Shown here one piece after another: positions 36,009 to 45,540 of a stretch of DNA of 64,000 bases. The stretch is from assembly GCF_012910715.1 (NCBI RefSeq), contig NZ_JABBHF010000005.1:248001-312000 (forward strand). The letters run 5' to 3'. The DNA is from Flavivirga algicola (GTDB lineage: Bacteria; Bacteroidota; Bacteroidia; Flavobacteriales; Flavobacteriaceae). Both the position numbers and the translations under genes were made by a program. Position 1 is the first letter of the stretch. The number at the start of each line of letters is the position of its first letter. Below the pieces are notes generated by a model. That model was not told where the DNA came from. It was given only the letters and a program-made list of their open reading frames with translations, and made no database searches.

Positions 36009-37487
36009 ATGAGATTTATTGATAAAATATTGAAAAATAAGTATTTGAAAGGAGCTTTTTCGATGTTCAGTTTATTAACTGTGATAGTTACTGTTATCAT
36101 TCAATTTACTGAAACCAATCTTTCAAAAATACTAGACTTTAATACGAGTAATATTTATGATTTATCTGAATCTAATATAAAACCCATTCATGATGAAGCA
36201 GGTAACCACTATATCTTCGTCATTGATATAAGCAAATCATATAGAAAACTTGAACCGAATAAAAGAGTTTTGAGTTTATGTAATAAAACTATTAAAAAAT
36301 TAGAAGAGGAAATCACGATTAGTCCTAATAAGTATAAAGCACCAGTATCTTCATTAGATGTAGCAAAACTTTACATCTTGGATGTTTTATTAAAACTAAA
36401 AAAACCTTCTGAAAAAATAAATAATGTCTTTTCAATATGGACAATTGGAAATAATACCGAAATTATTTTTCCAGAAGATAACCCTAGAGAAATAGATGAA
36501 ACTAATATTAAAAACCTAATAAAATATTTTAATAAGGGAAATGCTTCTTTAGAACTTGAAAAGGAAAGCTCTTGGACAGATTTTGTGAAATTAATGGAGT
36601 ATCTGGAAAACTATTATAAGAAAAAAAATGCACGTCTTATAGTCACCATAATTAGTGATTTTGATTATTCAATTTCAGAAATTCAACAAAATCGTGATTA
36701 CCTGAAACAAATAATTAATGTTAAGCTTCAGCAATTATCTAACCTTCCAATTAATATAAATAGAGTTGAACTTGAGAAAAACACTAAAGCAGAACCTAAA
36801 GAAGGCAAAAAGAGCAGTGATAAAGAAGGGAGTATATACATATCAGAAAAGTGCTATTTTGAGGATAATTTAGGTGTTAATAGAACTGATCATACCATAT
36901 TAAACTTGTTAAGTAATGAGCAGTCCTTGGTAACAGATTTTATTTTTCCAAGTTATGAGGTCGATGAAGCATTGGCATTTAAATACCATTATGCAAATAG
37001 TATAACCAAAAGTAGTTTTCTGCTTAAGATTCCTGATGGAAATTACAGCGTTGGTATCCCTTTCGAACCGCCTATTCTTAAATTATATCCAAAAATATCC
37101 CTAGAATTAATTAAATCTAATTTAGAAGGAATTGAAAAAAAAGATAAGGGAAAAATCAAACAAGGGCAAGGCTCCTTTGAAATAGAGATTGAAAATGGAG
37201 ATTTTATAAAATTTAAATTCCAAGGAAGAATACCCAAACATGTACTGTCTCCTACTATTCGAATAGTTGATAGGGATAATGGAGCATCATATTTCATACC
37301 AATTACATTCGAAAAAACAATTCCTTTTTGGATCAAGATCTTAATTCTTTTATTGTTTGTTCTGCTAATAATACTTTTTCTCATAGGTGTTTTAGATATA
37401 TACAATGAGAAGGATTATGATGATAGCCATCAAAAAAATATCAAAGAAAATAAATCGAATAACTCTAAACCAAATTTAGAATGGTAG
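36009..37487 (+). CDS. Membrane-anchored vWA domain protein
   Basis: A 492-residue protein with an N-terminal TM helix (about 17-38), a periplasmic vWA-like domain and a C-terminal TM helix (about 437-460), followed by a short charged cytoplasmic tail. The MIDAS motif is intact: D73-I-S-K-S in YIFVIDISKSY, with the later acidic ligand in VTIISDFDYS. A beta-rich region fills about 290-430. It starts 18 bp after the Hsp70 fusion and overlaps the next gene by 7 bp. The vWA likely binds a protein partner through a metal ion. No close family is recognised beyond the fold. Confidence 0.75.
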   Translation: MRFIDKILKNKYLKGAFSMFSLLTVIVTVIIQFTETNLSKILDFNTSNIYDLSESNIKPIHDEAGNHYIFVIDISKSYRKLEPNKRVLSLCNKTIKKLEEEITISPNKYKAPVSSLDVAKLYILDVLLKLKKPSEKINNVFSIWTIGNNTEIIFPEDNPREIDETNIKNLIKYFNKGNASLELEKESSWTDFVKLMEYLENYYKKKNARLIVTIISDFDYSISEIQQNRDYLKQIINVKLQQLSNLPININRVELEKNTKAEPKEGKKSSDKEGSIYISEKCYFEDNLGVNRTDHTILNLLSNEQSLVTDFIFPSYEVDEALAFKYHYANSITKSSFLLKIPDGNYSVGIPFEPPILKLYPKISLELIKSNLEGIEKKDKGKIKQGQGSFEIEIENGDFIKFKFQGRIPKHVLSPTIRIVDRDNGASYFIPITFEKTIPFWIKILILLLFVLLIILFLIGVLDIYNEKDYDDSHQKNIKENKSNNSKPNLEW

Positions 37488-39466
37488 GTACAATAAGATA
37501 TACAATTGTTGCACTTTTTTTTATCCAATTTAGTATTGGACAGCAAAAATACGCTCAAGTACAACAAGAAGGTTTAAAGAAGTTAGATGGCGTTGATAAA
37601 AGTTTTCTAGTGTTTGAAGGAGAGATATTAGAACGGAAAAACCTTATACATACATTACCTAACAAGACAAAACTTGTTTTGGGAAACGGTAATGATATGA
37701 AAACATTTGATACGATTCCTAAAACACTTTCAGAAACCATAATAATTCAAAAACTTATTAAGAGACAAAAAGTTTTTATGAATGACGGGAAGCTTTATGA
37801 AGGTTATCTATTCAATTTTAATCATGATGAGCTTGTTATAGAAGACAAAAAGGAAATTAAAGTAGCCAACTATTTAGAAAAATTAATTAGACTAAAGAAA
37901 AAGGGTAAAGTAGCTATAAATAGTTATCCTTACGATGCATCTGGACTGGTTTACTTCTACAAATCAACTGAAAAGTTTTCTAACCCTTATATACGTATTG
38001 TCATTCCTGGTTATACTACAGCCTATGTCGATAAAAATATTATTGAGGACATTCCACCTGTATATGATACCAACGCATTCGAAGAACATATTATATTAAT
38101 AGAAGAAGGACCGACGAAGGTACTTTATGGAAAAGATAAAGGTATTTTATATAAATGGGATGCAGAGTCTATTGAAGGTACTAAGCTTAATCTGGGTGAT
38201 GGAAAATATCTTATAACCCAATCTACAGGGAGTGTAAAACTTCAATTTAATATCATAAATGGAATAGCCAATAAAGAAACGGTTAAAGAGGAGGGCAAAT
38301 CTTTTTTAAATTCATTAAACATATGGCATATAATTATTATAATAGTATTTGGAATATTGGTAACATTATTAATATGGTTTAGAAAAACGCTTTTTGGAAA
38401 AGACAAGCAAAAAAATAAAGATAATAATGAATCGAATCCTGGTTCTCATCGTACCGATAGATCAGAGTATCACAATAGTTTTGAGACTAATAATAAAGCA
38501 ATAAGCAGAGTAGATAAAACCTCTCCAAAATCCCTTAAAGAAGTTACAAAAAGTATAACCCAAAAGGTAGAAGAAAGCCAAAAAGAAATAGAACGAAAAA
38601 TAGAAAAGCTTAGAAGAGAGATAAATTCTAATGATAACCATGAAACTAAGTCTTTAAGAGAGCAATTGCAGCTCTTAAAATCAGAAAAGCAAGATCTTGA
38701 AAAAGAAAAAGTAGGATTAAATAGAGAAGTTTTAAATCTAAATGAAACAAATAAAAAAAATCAAGAAAAGTTTGAGCTATTAACTCCAAAAATAGAACGT
38801 TTCGAAAAACAAGGTCTCTTTATAGAGAATCACCATACCCTGATTGATAAGCTGGTGCCTTTTTTTAATCATATAAAACATATTGAAAATCAACTTATAG
38901 AAAGTATAGGCTCAGAAACAAACCAAGCAGTAAAAAAGTTTCAGTCTATAGTCTTGGCGAAGTATCTTAAAAATAATACGCGAAGTGAGTTTAACAAGTG
39001 GGATACCATTTTAGAAACCCTCAAAAATAATGATGGGCTAGTAGTAGATAAAGACCTAATTCATAAGATAGAAAACAAAACATCAGACCCTGATAAGTTA
39101 AAAGGTATGGAATGGATTGTTGTTAACGAGGTTATCATTTCAAAAATAAATGCGCTTTTAATTATACTGGAAGAGCTCAGTAATACTTCAAAAATCACTG
39201 ATGCCGGAAACGATTTTTCTACAAATACAGCAGCAAAACATAAAACGGATTTAATAAGTAAAATGAAACAGTTATTTGGCATTCATATAGATCATGTGAC
39301 TCTCTTTTCAAATTTTCAAACGTATTCGAATATAAAAGCCACACAAGAAAAAGTGTCGTACGACCTAAGCTCGGTAACATTACAGATGGGTGACATTAAG
39401 GAGATTATAACCTATGGAATGAAACTGAAAGATAAAGAGATAGAAACATTAGTTATAGAAAAATAG
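37481..39466 (+). CDS. Membrane protein with exported domain and cytoplasmic coiled coil
   Basis: A 661-residue protein: signal peptide (1-20, ending FSIGQQ), an exported beta-rich domain (about 22-270), a TM helix (about 284-304, IIIIIVFGILVTLLIWF), then a long cytoplasmic part. Residues about 350-440 are strongly heptad-like (EESQKEIERKIEKLRREI, LREQLQLLKSEKQDLEKEK), and a helical C-terminal domain follows. I recognise no family. The 7-bp overlap with the vWA gene and 1-bp gap to the next vWA gene argue for a common complex in which it could be the scaffold bridging the periplasm and cytoplasm. Confidence 0.75.
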   Translation: MVGTIRYTIVALFFIQFSIGQQKYAQVQQEGLKKLDGVDKSFLVFEGEILERKNLIHTLPNKTKLVLGNGNDMKTFDTIPKTLSETIIIQKLIKRQKVFMNDGKLYEGYLFNFNHDELVIEDKKEIKVANYLEKLIRLKKKGKVAINSYPYDASGLVYFYKSTEKFSNPYIRIVIPGYTTAYVDKNIIEDIPPVYDTNAFEEHIILIEEGPTKVLYGKDKGILYKWDAESIEGTKLNLGDGKYLITQSTGSVKLQFNIINGIANKETVKEEGKSFLNSLNIWHIIIIIVFGILVTLLIWFRKTLFGKDKQKNKDNNESNPGSHRTDRSEYHNSFETNNKAISRVDKTSPKSLKEVTKSITQKVEESQKEIERKIEKLRREINSNDNHETKSLREQLQLLKSEKQDLEKEKVGLNREVLNLNETNKKNQEKFELLTPKIERFEKQGLFIENHHTLIDKLVPFFNHIKHIENQLIESIGSETNQAVKKFQSIVLAKYLKNNTRSEFNKWDTILETLKNNDGLVVDKDLIHKIENKTSDPDKLKGMEWIVVNEVIISKINALLIILEELSNTSKITDAGNDFSTNTAAKHKTDLISKMKQLFGIHIDHVTLFSNFQTYSNIKATQEKVSYDLSSVTLQMGDIKEIITYGMKLKDKEIETLVIEK

Positions 39467-39467
39467 T

Positions 39468-40649
39468 ATGGAAGAATACTTAATCTTATTATTTGAAGCC
39501 TTTGGAAATTATATGGATACTGTTTCCGAGTCCCAACAATGGTGGCTTGTACCAACAGTGTTAATTGGCATTTGGCTGTTAAGTTTCACAGTTTCTAAAT
39601 TCATTAAGGAGAGTATTATAGTAACTAGAGAGTTTAAAATACTAATACATATTATTATGTACAGTATTGCTGTGGAGCTTTTATTGGTAATCTGGTTTAT
39701 GTACCACTGGTTAAAAACAGATGTTTACCAAAGTGATACAGAAAAATTGATACACTTACTTAGTATTGTTGTTTGCATCGTTGTTCAAATAATAAGCTAT
39801 AAAAGATTAGCAAACGGATTTAAAAGAGAAAGCATATTACAAAATATAAATTGCCCAGCGACAAGACAAGATTTAAAAGGTAAAAATAAAGCAGCTTTAC
39901 AGCGATTCAAAAAAATAAAATTATGGTCTTTCATTCCTGCTTTTGGTTTTTTGTTGCTGTTTTTGCCAATAAAAATGGATAAGAACTTGGTGTCGTTCTT
40001 ACTAGATACAAGTTCTAGCATGGATGTTCATATAGGTAACGGACAGGAGATTTTAAGAAAGTCTTTTCAGAATATAAATAATGACACCGATATTATTCTA
40101 AGCTGGTTTACTGAAAATAGCCCTAGCGGAAATTTTAATGACCTTATAAGGACTAGAAATAGTCAGCAGCTAGATGGTATGCATCAATACTTTACAAATA
40201 AACATGATGCAATCAATGCATTAAACGGTATTGAATTTACAGAAGGAACGCCATTATTGGAAACCATTTGGTCTAATTACCTCTTTACGTTAGAACATAT
40301 ACAAAACGAGCACTATACCAATAACATTTTTGTATTAGTAACTGATGGTGAGGACAGTTATTTTGAAAGTGAAATAAGTACCTTTTTATGTGAAATTCCC
40401 CAATTCAATAATTTCTATCAGGACAATATAAATATTATTAATCTTCAAGGCGCCAATAACGCTTTTTTTGATAAAGCAGATGCATGTAACTACGCTGTTT
40501 ATGAAGGTATGGATATAGATAGCTATGCCGCAGCAGTTCAGGAAATTTTAGCAGGAATTACAAAAGATTATTACTTCCCTGTTTGGCTTGCTGTTTTTTG
40601 TGCATTGGGAATGCTAATAGTGTTATTTATTAAACCTAAAAAATATTAG
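39468..40649 (+). CDS. BatA/BatB-like membrane vWA protein
   Basis: A 393-residue protein with about three N-terminal TM helices (residues about 25-45, 64-86, 96-112), one before the vWA domain (about 150-168) and one at the C-terminus (about 370-390). The MIDAS is canonical: D180-T-S-S-S in LLDTSSSMDVH, with LVTDGEDSY supplying the distal Asp. Insertions around the vWA include NIINLQGANNAF. The Bat-like layout suggests an assembly or sensing role at the inner membrane. It lies 1 bp after the coiled-coil gene and 2 bp before the next. Confidence 0.8.
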   Translation: MEEYLILLFEAFGNYMDTVSESQQWWLVPTVLIGIWLLSFTVSKFIKESIIVTREFKILIHIIMYSIAVELLLVIWFMYHWLKTDVYQSDTEKLIHLLSIVVCIVVQIISYKRLANGFKRESILQNINCPATRQDLKGKNKAALQRFKKIKLWSFIPAFGFLLLFLPIKMDKNLVSFLLDTSSSMDVHIGNGQEILRKSFQNINNDTDIILSWFTENSPSGNFNDLIRTRNSQQLDGMHQYFTNKHDAINALNGIEFTEGTPLLETIWSNYLFTLEHIQNEHYTNNIFVLVTDGEDSYFESEISTFLCEIPQFNNFYQDNINIINLQGANNAFFDKADACNYAVYEGMDIDSYAAAVQEILAGITKDYYFPVWLAVFCALGMLIVLFIKPKKY

Positions 40650-40651
40650 AT

Positions 40652-41839
40652 ATGAGAACATTATATTTAAGTATAACCCTTATTATTTTATGCTTTTCAA
40701 GCATATATAGTCAAAGTAAAACACAAAGTGTTTTCGTGATGGTCGACTTATCAAAAAATGTGCAAAAAGATAATTCGCCTATTACGCTTTCGCAGCGACA
40801 GGATGCTATAGCCTTTACAAAATCTATAATCACGGCATCTTATGCATCCAATAAATTCCCTAACTGGAAAAAAACAGGTGTTTTTACTAGCCCCGAAATT
40901 GAAGCTATTATTAAGGGCAAGGGTAAACCTTTAATTGGAGTAGACGACTTTTTAATGGTCATGCCATTTGGAGAAATTAGTAGTACGAACAAATTTCAAA
41001 TTAACCTAGTTGGTAATTATCCTTCAGATTTTAATAAATACTACAAGTTTCCTTTTTCTTATAACGACAATGATACCTGGGGAGATTATGCCGAAGCGAA
41101 AGTCTGCAACATTGCCTATAATAATCAGATCCTGGAGTATTACATCATCAGGATTCAGGGCATGGCCGATGACCCTAATTCAAGGCTATTGGACAAAGAA
41201 GACCTTAGTATGGTCGATGAGTACGAAACAGGCTCGGTAGGTGAGGTTGTTGCCAGATTTAAACATACAACAGCTAGTAGATTTACCGTAACAGTAAAAA
41301 AGATAGATATAAGTAAGATAGATATTTTTAAAAATGGTAAGAAGGTTACCATAACACCAACAAATACAGATAAGAAATCGTTACGCATCATCTCTCCCAA
41401 AGGAACTAGGAAAACACCTTTTACAATGGCTTCATCGAATATACGTGTTTCATGGACGTGTATTGGGTGCGATAGTCTACCAAAATATACACTAAGAGCG
41501 CATAACCTCAAAACCAAAAAAACGAAAAATTATAGTGTAAAAAACAAAACATTTCAATCTTTAAAACTAGAGCCAGCAACCTACAAAATTAATGTTTCTA
41601 CAAAAGGGGCCAACTCAAAAGCACAGTACATAACTGTAAAAGGAGAAAGTGGAGATAGTGGAGGTTTTGGAGTCATTTTATTATTGCTTTTACTTGGGGT
41701 AGGCGGGTATTTTGCATATAAATATTTAATAGCGGGAAGGAAAGAAAATACAAATAAGGAAAGAAGCGATTGGGCAGAACGCGAAGAAAAATCGCCTCCA
41801 TCGAATACAGATACAACATCACAAGACGAAGACTGGTAA
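40652..41839 (+). CDS. Exported vWA-like protein with C-terminal TM anchor
   Basis: A 395-residue protein: signal peptide (1-20, ending IYSQ), an N-terminal domain opening with VFVMVDLSKNVQ, which looks like a vWA first strand with a degenerate DxSxN motif at D32, a beta-rich middle part (about 190-330) and a TM helix (about 342-362) followed by a charged tail. It has no recognised family. With the other vWA genes it makes four vWA or vWA-like proteins in a row, of which this one appears unable to bind metal in the standard way. Confidence 0.65.
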   Translation: MRTLYLSITLIILCFSSIYSQSKTQSVFVMVDLSKNVQKDNSPITLSQRQDAIAFTKSIITASYASNKFPNWKKTGVFTSPEIEAIIKGKGKPLIGVDDFLMVMPFGEISSTNKFQINLVGNYPSDFNKYYKFPFSYNDNDTWGDYAEAKVCNIAYNNQILEYYIIRIQGMADDPNSRLLDKEDLSMVDEYETGSVGEVVARFKHTTASRFTVTVKKIDISKIDIFKNGKKVTITPTNTDKKSLRIISPKGTRKTPFTMASSNIRVSWTCIGCDSLPKYTLRAHNLKTKKTKNYSVKNKTFQSLKLEPATYKINVSTKGANSKAQYITVKGESGDSGGFGVILLLLLLGVGGYFAYKYLIAGRKENTNKERSDWAEREEKSPPSNTDTTSQDEDW

Positions 41840-41856
41840 AAAATAAAAATAATCGC

Positions 41857-42234
41857 ATGGAACAATTTAAATCATTATTGGAAATAGGTATAGATAATTG
41901 GATAAGTTTTCTAATTAAATCCTTAATACTTATTGGTATCACAGCATTTGTATTATGGGCAATCTTTTTTGCTCTGGTAAAATTTACACAGAAGAAAACT
42001 AAATTACATAAAGATATATTTCTGCGTCTTCAATTTTTATGGGCACTTTTCCTCTTGTTTGTACTTTTCAATGTATACTGGTTTTATTTTATAAAAGTAA
42101 ACGGAATCCACGAATTTACATGGGGAATCTTAACATTCTATGCAGACATAAGTGCACAGTTGCTTATATACTTGCTTATAGTTATAACTTTTATATACAG
42201 TTATTCAAAATATTATTCACTTTTAAAAAAATAG
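41857..42234 (+). CDS. Small multi-TM protein
   Basis: Using the ATG at 41857 (125 residues). A longer frame exists back to 41770 but would overlap the previous gene by 70 bp. About three TM helices: residues 17-42, 56-77 and 88-112. No conserved motif or family is recognised. It is placed 3 bp before the tubulin-like gene, so it could be that protein's membrane partner (inference). Confidence 0.65.
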   Translation: MEQFKSLLEIGIDNWISFLIKSLILIGITAFVLWAIFFALVKFTQKKTKLHKDIFLRLQFLWALFLLFVLFNVYWFYFIKVNGIHEFTWGILTFYADISAQLLIYLLIVITFIYSYSKYYSLLKK

Positions 42235-42237
42235 GAC

Positions 42238-44763
42238 ATGGCAAAACCAACATTATTAATAGGCATAGGAACAAGCGGATTGCGTGTTTTAGAAGAGACT
42301 CAAAAATTTTATTTTGAGCATACAGGTAAAAACAAACCTGGGAATGTAGAGTACTTATATTTAGAAACCGATGAAAGTAGTTTTCCTTCAACCACAGTAC
42401 TGAAGAATGAAATTAAACGTGTTTATTTGGATTTAAGTGATAAAGAAACAAAAATCAATAATTTAAAGGATCAGTTACCAGAGTCGGAAAGCCATTGGAT
42501 ACCCGATCCAAATTATATCAAAGATGCTGGAAAAGGAGCAGGAGGGATGCCAGCTTTTGGAAGGGTAGCCTTATGGAGTTATCCTAATTTCAATACAGTA
42601 AAGGAAGCTATTAATAGTGCATTCAATAAAATTAACAATCATACACAAGTAGATAGTGATAATACAAGACCTGCGGTATTTATAACAGGTTCCTTAACAG
42701 GAGGTACAGGTTCTGGAGTCTTTATCGATATCGCTTACATGATCAAGAAGCATATTCAAGGATTGGAAGATGTTTATGGTTTGTTTTTAACCCCAGGTAG
42801 GGACTATATGGGCAAGGATAATATTTTGTATTGCAATACACTATCCTCTCTATGCTCATTAGAAAAATTCAATCAGCCAGAACAGGAATATCACATGAGT
42901 TGGCCAGACTCTACCACAACCAAAATCAATGACCTTCCTTTCGAAATTTCTCATTTCATTTCACAGGACCGAAATGATGGTATAGCACAAGTAAAAAGCT
43001 TAAGTGGTTTGTATAAAATTGCTGGCTTATGGATGTTTTTAAACATTTTTGGATTAAGGGAAAAAAGAGACAGAAGATTAGTAGATAGTAAAGGGAGTGC
43101 CTTTATAGACAAGTATGGTTCTTTTGGTATTGCCGCGGTTCAATACCCTAAAAGGCAATTAGAAGAATTATTGGGAGTAGATCTAAGTATTAATCTCCTT
43201 AATAGGTGGATAGACCCGATAGCTTATTATAATAAAAGCAATAAAAATCAAATAAAAGCCGTAAGACAACGTATTGTTAGTGATACTATAACTCATTTCG
43301 AGAGAACACTTAAAAATGCGTTCGATACTTTGGATGCTACCATTGTTGATGGTGAGAATAGGGTACTTTCAGATTTAAAAATAAAGGCTGAGCAAATTAA
43401 TAAAAAAGAGTACACGGAACAATCTGCGTATCATTTTATTAAGCGGTGGTTCAGTTCTTATGGAGATAATAATTATTATACAGCTGTCAAAAATAATTTA
43501 CAGCTTGCCGAAGATGAATTGATACAAAGAATCCACGAGTTAATAAGTACCACAATAGATCGTACAGAGAACCTGCAAATATCAAAAATTCAGTTATCGG
43601 CTATTAGTGATGCTATAAAAGACAATAGAGAATATTGGGAAACCCTGGGAATACACCCCAAACCAGAAAAATGGGAAAACCTTCTGGAAAAACAAATAAA
43701 ATGGATTCTTAAATCAAGGTATAAAATGATTGGCGAACAAAATGCCGTGGTTCGAGATCGTTTAAAAACGACATTCGATTTGATGAAGATTCATTTAATG
43801 GCAGAAAGGGTATGGCGATTGAAAAAGAATATTACAGATGAGACAGATCCTCTAAAAACATTCGATGGAAACATAACGCTTCCTAAAATACCCAAGATTG
43901 ATCAATTGATTAAAAACATTAGTCATGTTATCGATTCTCAAGACAGGAACAATAATTCCAACAAGAAAAACAAAACATTGCAATCTAGGTACAATGATAT
44001 AGAATCAGAATTAAAAGATACCACCATCCCTATACTTAGGGTCTATAAAGATGGTAGCTCTCCAGAAGCATTCCATAGAACATATGATTCAGCAAAAACA
44101 CGCTATTTCACGCAGACGGGAAAAAACATAACATCTAAAAAAACGATTATAGAAGAAGCTTCTTTATGGGATTATATTAATACATCTACAGATAAACTTC
44201 ATACCACTTTATTTAGAGACTGTATCACAAAATTTGAATCAGATGTTATTAGGTTGGCATGTTTTGAAGATATGGATATTGCCGAGTATATTAATAGCAA
44301 CCCTAAAGAAAGTGGCAAAATGGCACTTATTGCAAAAACACCGCTCATTATGGTTAATAATGATAACAAAACAGATTTTGTAGAGGGAAAAGGCATACCA
44401 AGGTTAGTAATAGGCAAGGATAAAAGTCAAATAGATAAAGTATTTAATGCGCTGCAAAATGATACTGAAATTTCTTATTTAAACTCATACGTAGAGGATG
44501 AAGATGGTATTTGGCTAAACGAGGAAATTAGCAATATTGTCATATTCTATGTAGAACAAGGTTATATGTCTAATGGAGATTCCTTCAATCCATTAAAACA
44601 TATTAAAAATATAGGAGACATTAAGCATGTATACGAATTGGAAAAGGAACGTTATTCAAAAACTAAGGGAATAGGGCATGAAACATGGAACATTTTAAGA
44701 AACCCTTACATGAATGAAGAAGAGTTTATGGAAATTATGGATGTTAATCAAAAACAAAAATAA
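42238..44763 (+). CDS. Tubulin/FtsZ-like GTPase (Tub_2 type)
   Basis: An 841-residue cytoplasmic protein. The N-terminal Rossmann-like GTPase domain starts KPTLLIGIGTSGLRVLEET and has the tubulin signature GSLTGGTGSG at residues 151-160, followed by VFIDIAYMIK. The T-loops PGRDYMGKDN and YCNTLSSL also fit. It matches the Tub_2 (tubulin-like) group rather than FtsZ. The remaining 500 residues are largely helical with several coiled-coil-like stretches (about 350-600) of unknown function. In the middle of the vWA/Hsp70 block it may polymerise on, or switch, the membrane complex. The family call is firm on motif; the role is unknown. Confidence 0.82.
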   Translation: MAKPTLLIGIGTSGLRVLEETQKFYFEHTGKNKPGNVEYLYLETDESSFPSTTVLKNEIKRVYLDLSDKETKINNLKDQLPESESHWIPDPNYIKDAGKGAGGMPAFGRVALWSYPNFNTVKEAINSAFNKINNHTQVDSDNTRPAVFITGSLTGGTGSGVFIDIAYMIKKHIQGLEDVYGLFLTPGRDYMGKDNILYCNTLSSLCSLEKFNQPEQEYHMSWPDSTTTKINDLPFEISHFISQDRNDGIAQVKSLSGLYKIAGLWMFLNIFGLREKRDRRLVDSKGSAFIDKYGSFGIAAVQYPKRQLEELLGVDLSINLLNRWIDPIAYYNKSNKNQIKAVRQRIVSDTITHFERTLKNAFDTLDATIVDGENRVLSDLKIKAEQINKKEYTEQSAYHFIKRWFSSYGDNNYYTAVKNNLQLAEDELIQRIHELISTTIDRTENLQISKIQLSAISDAIKDNREYWETLGIHPKPEKWENLLEKQIKWILKSRYKMIGEQNAVVRDRLKTTFDLMKIHLMAERVWRLKKNITDETDPLKTFDGNITLPKIPKIDQLIKNISHVIDSQDRNNNSNKKNKTLQSRYNDIESELKDTTIPILRVYKDGSSPEAFHRTYDSAKTRYFTQTGKNITSKKTIIEEASLWDYINTSTDKLHTTLFRDCITKFESDVIRLACFEDMDIAEYINSNPKESGKMALIAKTPLIMVNNDNKTDFVEGKGIPRLVIGKDKSQIDKVFNALQNDTEISYLNSYVEDEDGIWLNEEISNIVIFYVEQGYMSNGDSFNPLKHIKNIGDIKHVYELEKERYSKTKGIGHETWNILRNPYMNEEEFMEIMDVNQKQK

Positions 44764-44764
44764 G

Positions 44765-45526
44765 ATGATACTTCTTGGAAATACAGAAAATGAGAAAAAC
44801 GAAAATAGAAAGAAACTCAATAAAAAAGGTAAGCTAGCAAGTACCTTTTTTATACTCATAAGTTTCTTGCCAATACTTGTGTATCTCATCTTTCATTTTG
44901 GATTAGTTGAAAGTCAGTCTAAATTTAATCAGGCATTGGAGAAGTCTGTAGCCTTGGTGAATACGGGAACAGGAACTGGGACCGCCTTTTTAATAAGTCC
45001 TACCAAATTATTGACAGCAAAGCATGTCGTGAAAAATAAGAATGTAGGGGATACGGTCGATTTAATATTCGAAAAATCGGAACCACAATTTTCAGCAACC
45101 GCCAAAGTTGTTTGGATCGATCCATCGAATGATCCCGAACCAGAATATTACCTGAAAGATGTCGCTGTTTTAGAATTGGTAAGTCCATCTTCAGTACCGG
45201 AGGATTACCCATATTTAACTATTGGGGAATCCGCAGGAGTTACTACACGTTCACAGGTCATTCTTATTGGATACCCAGGAGGCTTATTGTCAACAACATC
45301 GGGTGCCATTAGCAATGATAATATTAAAGGAGTCGAGTTGTTTCAGCTTGATGTTGAATCTTGGCCTGGTAATAGTGGAGGCCCATTAATATTAGAAGAA
45401 ACAGAGGAAGTTATTGGCATGCTAGTAGCTGGCCTTAATGAAGAATATCAAGGTATTAACTTTGCTAACAAAATTGACAACATTATACTTTTATTAGAAG
45501 AAAATGGGATCGATATATATGAATAA
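44765..45526 (+). CDS. Membrane-anchored trypsin-like serine protease
   Basis: Starting at ATG 44765 (1 bp after the tubulin-like stop), 253 residues; a longer start at 44714 would overlap that gene by 50 bp. A cytoplasmic Lys/Asn-rich head, a TM helix (about 26-48), then a periplasmic chymotrypsin-fold domain with the full triad: H87 in TAKHVV, D132 in KDVAVLEL, S204 in WPGNSGGPL. GTGTGTAFLISPTKLLTAKHV is typical of trypsin_2/HtrA-like proteases, but no PDZ domain follows. It could be the proteolytic output of this system, or a processing enzyme for it. Confidence 0.85.
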   Translation: MILLGNTENEKNENRKKLNKKGKLASTFFILISFLPILVYLIFHFGLVESQSKFNQALEKSVALVNTGTGTGTAFLISPTKLLTAKHVVKNKNVGDTVDLIFEKSEPQFSATAKVVWIDPSNDPEPEYYLKDVAVLELVSPSSVPEDYPYLTIGESAGVTTRSQVILIGYPGGLLSTTSGAISNDNIKGVELFQLDVESWPGNSGGPLILEETEEVIGMLVAGLNEEYQGINFANKIDNIILLLEENGIDIYE

Positions 45527-45540
45527 TTACTATTAAAATT

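Noticed and set aside
39468-40649. Assignment of the vWA block to the classical BatI aerotolerance operon
   Set aside because: A Bat operon would include a MoxR ATPase, a DUF58 protein and BatC/D/E. None is present; instead Hsp70-like, Tub_2 and protease genes are found.
41770-41856. Upstream extension of the small TM gene
   Set aside because: It would overlap the previous gene by 70 bp and adds a very basic segment out of character; the ATG at 41857 fits the operon spacing.
42238-44763. Cell-division FtsZ
   Set aside because: The protein is more than twice FtsZ length, lacks the FtsZ C-terminal peptide and is not near ftsA/ftsQ or murein genes.
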